51,549 nucleotides of DNA from Lichtheimia corymbifera B2541 (Eukaryota > Mucoromycota > Mucoromycetes > Mucorales > Lichtheimiaceae). Both the position numbers and the translations under genes were made by a program. The notes under the pieces were generated by a model, which was given only the letters and a program-made list of their open reading frames with translations, ran no database searches and was not told where the DNA came from. Shown piece after piece: positions 49,154 through 51,549 of this stretch (the first letter of the stretch is position 1; the number at the start of each line of letters is the position of its first letter). The stretch spans positions 1-51,549 of the forward strand of contig JNEU01000739.1 in assembly GCA_000697475.1 (NCBI GenBank), in the 5' to 3' direction.

Positions 49154-49422
49154 ATGCTTAGCAATGTGCTTAGCAGTGACACAAAGCAGCTTATTGAAGC
49201 AGAGATCATGTTGTTTGTGATGGTAAAGTAAAACAATGGAAGGGTCAGGGCTTCCAATTGATATCTTTTTCATTATTGTAGGAAGCGGAGGGACGTGCCC
49301 GAGAAGTCTTGACAAAGCACATGGATGAATTGCATCGATTAGCCAGTGCCCTCATCGAACATGAAACATTAACCCAAGAAGAGATCGTTGATGCGATCCA
49401 GAACAAATCCATTCGTAAATAG
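49154..49422 (+). CDS. orphan C-terminal tail of a YME1/FtsH-like i-AAA protease
   Basis: Two exons (49154-49222 and 49282-49422) encode 69 residues: [18 protein letters not shown]... joined to [20 protein letters not shown] and ending with [19 protein letters not shown]. This is the very end of FtsH/M41-type proteases (helical part after the zinc-binding HEAGH domain), where family members read S-x-E-T-x-x-x-I-x-x-E-I and later LxxYETL. The intron position and frame are intact. No AAA module or HEAGH motif lies upstream: PEX6 begins on the opposite strand only 403 bp away. It is a truncated duplicate. It could be a pseudogene fragment, or a small expressed protein that could interfere with the parent hexamer. 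I cannot tell which from sequence alone. Confidence 0.65.
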
Positions 49423-49555
49423 AAAGCAACATAGTGAATTCTTCCCCTCCCCCATTTTTCAATGATACCAAACCTTTTTTTATAACGGCTCCATCAAATT
49501 GTGTTTCTTTTTACAAATGTTTGATTTTGAATGATGATTGCTGTTATGGGGTGTA

Positions 49556-50302
49556 CTAATAGGTGTGAGACGCAATGATTCGTTGAAACTCCTATATAGC
49601 ATGATCAACGTTAGCCATGACCATGACACATCCTCAGTCCTTTTTACCTTTTCCAAATCACCAAGGCTCGATACCTGAATCCAATATATCCAAAGAAAGA
49701 GATCCATTCACAGAGGAAACTGGCTTACGACCCGATTTTTGATCATGTACATCCAAGTGGGCTGTTGCATATCGTACAAGAATGTCGAGATCCTGCTCGG
49801 TCACATTTTTCAAATTGGTGCTGAATAACTGCTTGGATGGCTGATGGATCACTTTTCTCGCCACCACGATGCTGTTGTTGGTCATCAAGGCATATTCGAT
49901 CTGATTCTTTGGAAGAGGTCGTGTTCGTAGCGTGCCGTGTAAAAGAATCACATCAACGCCCGCATCCAAATTCCTTGATACGGCTATACCGCTGCTGGTG
50001 TTGGTGATACCCAATTTCTTGTCTTTCGAACATGTCTTTAATACTGTATCAACGCGCCGTACAATGTCCTTTGTCTTGGCATCAAGCTGTGGAATCGATA
50101 ACGGTGGCCGTTTCAATCGAGATATCTTTTCTGGTGACACTTTGCTGGTACTTGATCGTGGTGGGAGTGATGCAGCAGAACGTGAAGCAGGTTGTGTGCC
50201 TGTTTTTCGTAAAATGAATACTTTTTCTCCAGCCTCTCTCGGTGTATCATCGTGCAGGATCTCGATCAAGCGGTTGAATGGATTAAGCAGCTTGTCTACC
50301 AT
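49556..50302 (-). CDS. uncharacterised small basic protein
   Basis: The first exon (50302-49721) encodes 194 residues starting MVDKLLNPFNRLIEIL. It has a Ser/Arg/Lys-rich stretch (ASLPPRSSTSKVSPEK) and a mixed alpha/beta-looking part (ILLHGTLRTRPLPKNQIEY, NSIVVARKVIHQ). I propose a 27-nt second exon (49674-49648, VSSLGDLEK) and a short last exon (49591-49556, EFQRIIASHTY), because the second intron has a CTAAC branch and ATATAG acceptor. Without splicing the frame ends at 49658 after GIEPW; both models give 214 residues. No family is recognised. It is divergent from the UBA gene. Confidence 0.5.
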
Positions 50303-50853
50303 GATTGATTATTGTGAACCACAAGGCATTACATTCGTGGCGGCCCACTTGCTTCGACAACTCTCCAAGGATCTACAAAGCCATCATTACTTCATGCCAT
50401 ACGAAACAGAGCTTTTGACTATCGCAAGGAGGCAACCCAAAATGGCTCCCCATATTCAATCCATGTTCTCCCATTTCTCTATTGCATCCTCTTCTTCTTC
50501 ATGACTTGAATTATGCCTGTGATATTTCTTTATCTATGTTGTTTCATTGTATACTTCTTTTATCATTTACATATGTCTTTTTTCCCATGCATATAGGCGG
50601 ACGTTTCTATCCACCTATGATATCTTGTGCGCAGTGTATGTAGAAAATAATAGGAGAAGGCTATCGTTTATAAGCATGCACCACACGTGTATATCCAAAA
50701 GCAGGGCCGAAGCATATTAGCAAAAGTGTGGGAGGAGAGAGAAATAGCACATTGACTACTGTGGTCAGAATGACGTCGCCCAAACCTGTAATAATCTTGC
50801 CTTGTGTATAACAACATTTACCTTACTTTCTTTCCCAACCCTTATTCCTCACC
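50303..50853. promoter_or_regulatory. divergent spacer before the UBA gene
   Basis: About 550 bp between two divergent starts. The plus-strand frame crossing its left part (to 50504) is mostly the antisense shadow of the neighbouring gene. No specific motif was recognised. Confidence 0.35.
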
Positions 50854-51549
50854 ATGTCAAAGAAGACGAACAAGAAGCAAGAAACAACGGCTCCCGATAT
50901 AAGACGCATGTTCCAAGAAGGTTTGTTACACGACATCACGTGCATGACAATCTCTCACATTCTATTTCTGCTCGTTTGCTAGGTCGAGATCGAGCAATGT
51001 CGCAACTAATGGAAATGGGGTTCCGCTACGATGAAGCTCTTGAAGCTCTGAAATGCACAAGCAACAATGTCAATCAGGCGATTCAGCTACTTGTGGAACA
51101 GGTACGTGTTCAAGCAACTGATATCTAGCAGAACAGTAGCATGATTCTTATTGGCAATGATTCAGACACCCGATCAAGCACTTGTTCAGCCAACAACACA
51201 AGTTTCATCGCCTTCTTATGACAGTGATATTATGAGCACAAACGTTGAAGGTAATAATAATAATTGTTGCTGGATGATGAAAAGTTCTAATAACTATACG
51301 ATATCAAAAAATAGAAGAAAAACTACAGGATTCACTTATGGACGATGTTGAGGAGGCACTAAACACACCATCGGTACGTATGAGTATATTGGCTCTGTTT
51401 GAGATTGAAAACTTAAGTTATTATGGTTACAGACGATATCCGGTCCTCATGATGAAGATGACGAAGATCCTCCTGGTGTACATGTACAACCTGCCTTCAG
51501 AGAAGCAATCCTCGCGGCTGGCTTTCCACGGGATGCTTTGGATATGGTC
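50854..51549 (+). CDS. UBA-domain protein, cut by the window edge
   Basis: Five exons are visible (50854-50920, 50983-51101, 51166-51250, 51315-51373, 51433 to the edge), all joining in frame. After a Lys-rich start (MSKKTNKKQETTAPDIRRMF) comes a clear UBA domain: GRDRAMSQLMEMGFRYDEAL followed by ALKCTSNNVNQAIQLLVEQ, with the MGF loop and the hydrophobic helix-3 residues that bind ubiquitin. Then come a Ser/Pro linker, an acidic run (DDEDDEDPPG-like) and the start of what may be a second UBA-like helix (FREAILAAGFPRDALDMV). The 3-prime end lies beyond the window, so the full domain set and function cannot be stated. Confidence 0.75.

Noticed and set aside
49932..50504. 190-codon plus-strand frame
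   Set aside because: It is largely antisense to the better-supported minus-strand gene and has no recognisable features or splice-supported start.

Overview
The window looks like nuclear DNA of a filamentous, early-diverging fungus, most likely a member of Mucoromycota. Genes are densely interrupted by short introns (about 45-85 nt) with GT-AG borders and CTAAC/CTAAT-like branch points. Both strands are used, spacing is compact, and the housekeeping genes are typically fungal: a TPS2-type trehalose enzyme, VPS39, PEX6, a YAT-type amino-acid permease and a MTR10-type importin. I cannot name the species. Exon borders were placed by eye from splice signals, reading frame and family knowledge; no search was run.

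Layout. 1-7.6 kb is repeat territory: a 4.6-kb Mutator-like element (920-5520) with long terminal inverted repeats and a decayed gene encoding FAR1-like, DDE transposase, SWIM and OTU-protease parts, flanked by gene-poor DNA. 7.6-17.3 kb is a tight block: UTP13 (ribosome biogenesis), a trehalose-6-phosphate phosphatase of TPS2 type, and VPS39 (HOPS complex). 17.3-19.7 kb is gene-poor with diverged repeats. 19.7-25 kb holds a homeodomain regulator, a divergent coiled-coil gene that looks like a dynein-adaptor relative (CC1 box, Spindly-like box, hydrophobic tail), and the histone chaperone ASF1. 25-29.5 kb is a second accessory island: a relic OTU-like segment, a decayed unidentified gene, a perfect 26-bp tandem duplication and an array of palindromic repeats.

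29.5-31 kb holds a multi-pass RING-H2 ubiquitin ligase. After 1.7 kb of unassigned DNA come a secreted cysteine-rich protein, an Alr4036-type FMN-binding protein, an amino-acid permease, a transportin-3/MTR10 importin, a type II membrane protein resembling PC-esterase/SGNH proteins, and the peroxin PEX6. Next to PEX6, divergently placed, is an unusual minigene encoding only the C-terminal tail of an i-AAA (YME1/FtsH-like) protease. The window ends with an unidentified small protein and a divergent UBA-domain gene cut by the right edge.

The genes do not form a pathway; they are a normal eukaryotic mixture. The most unusual items are the tail-anchored adaptor candidate, the protease-tail minigene, the OTU-carrying Mutator element with a second relic OTU copy, the palindromic array, and an esterase-like protein whose expected GDS serine position is occupied by Asn.
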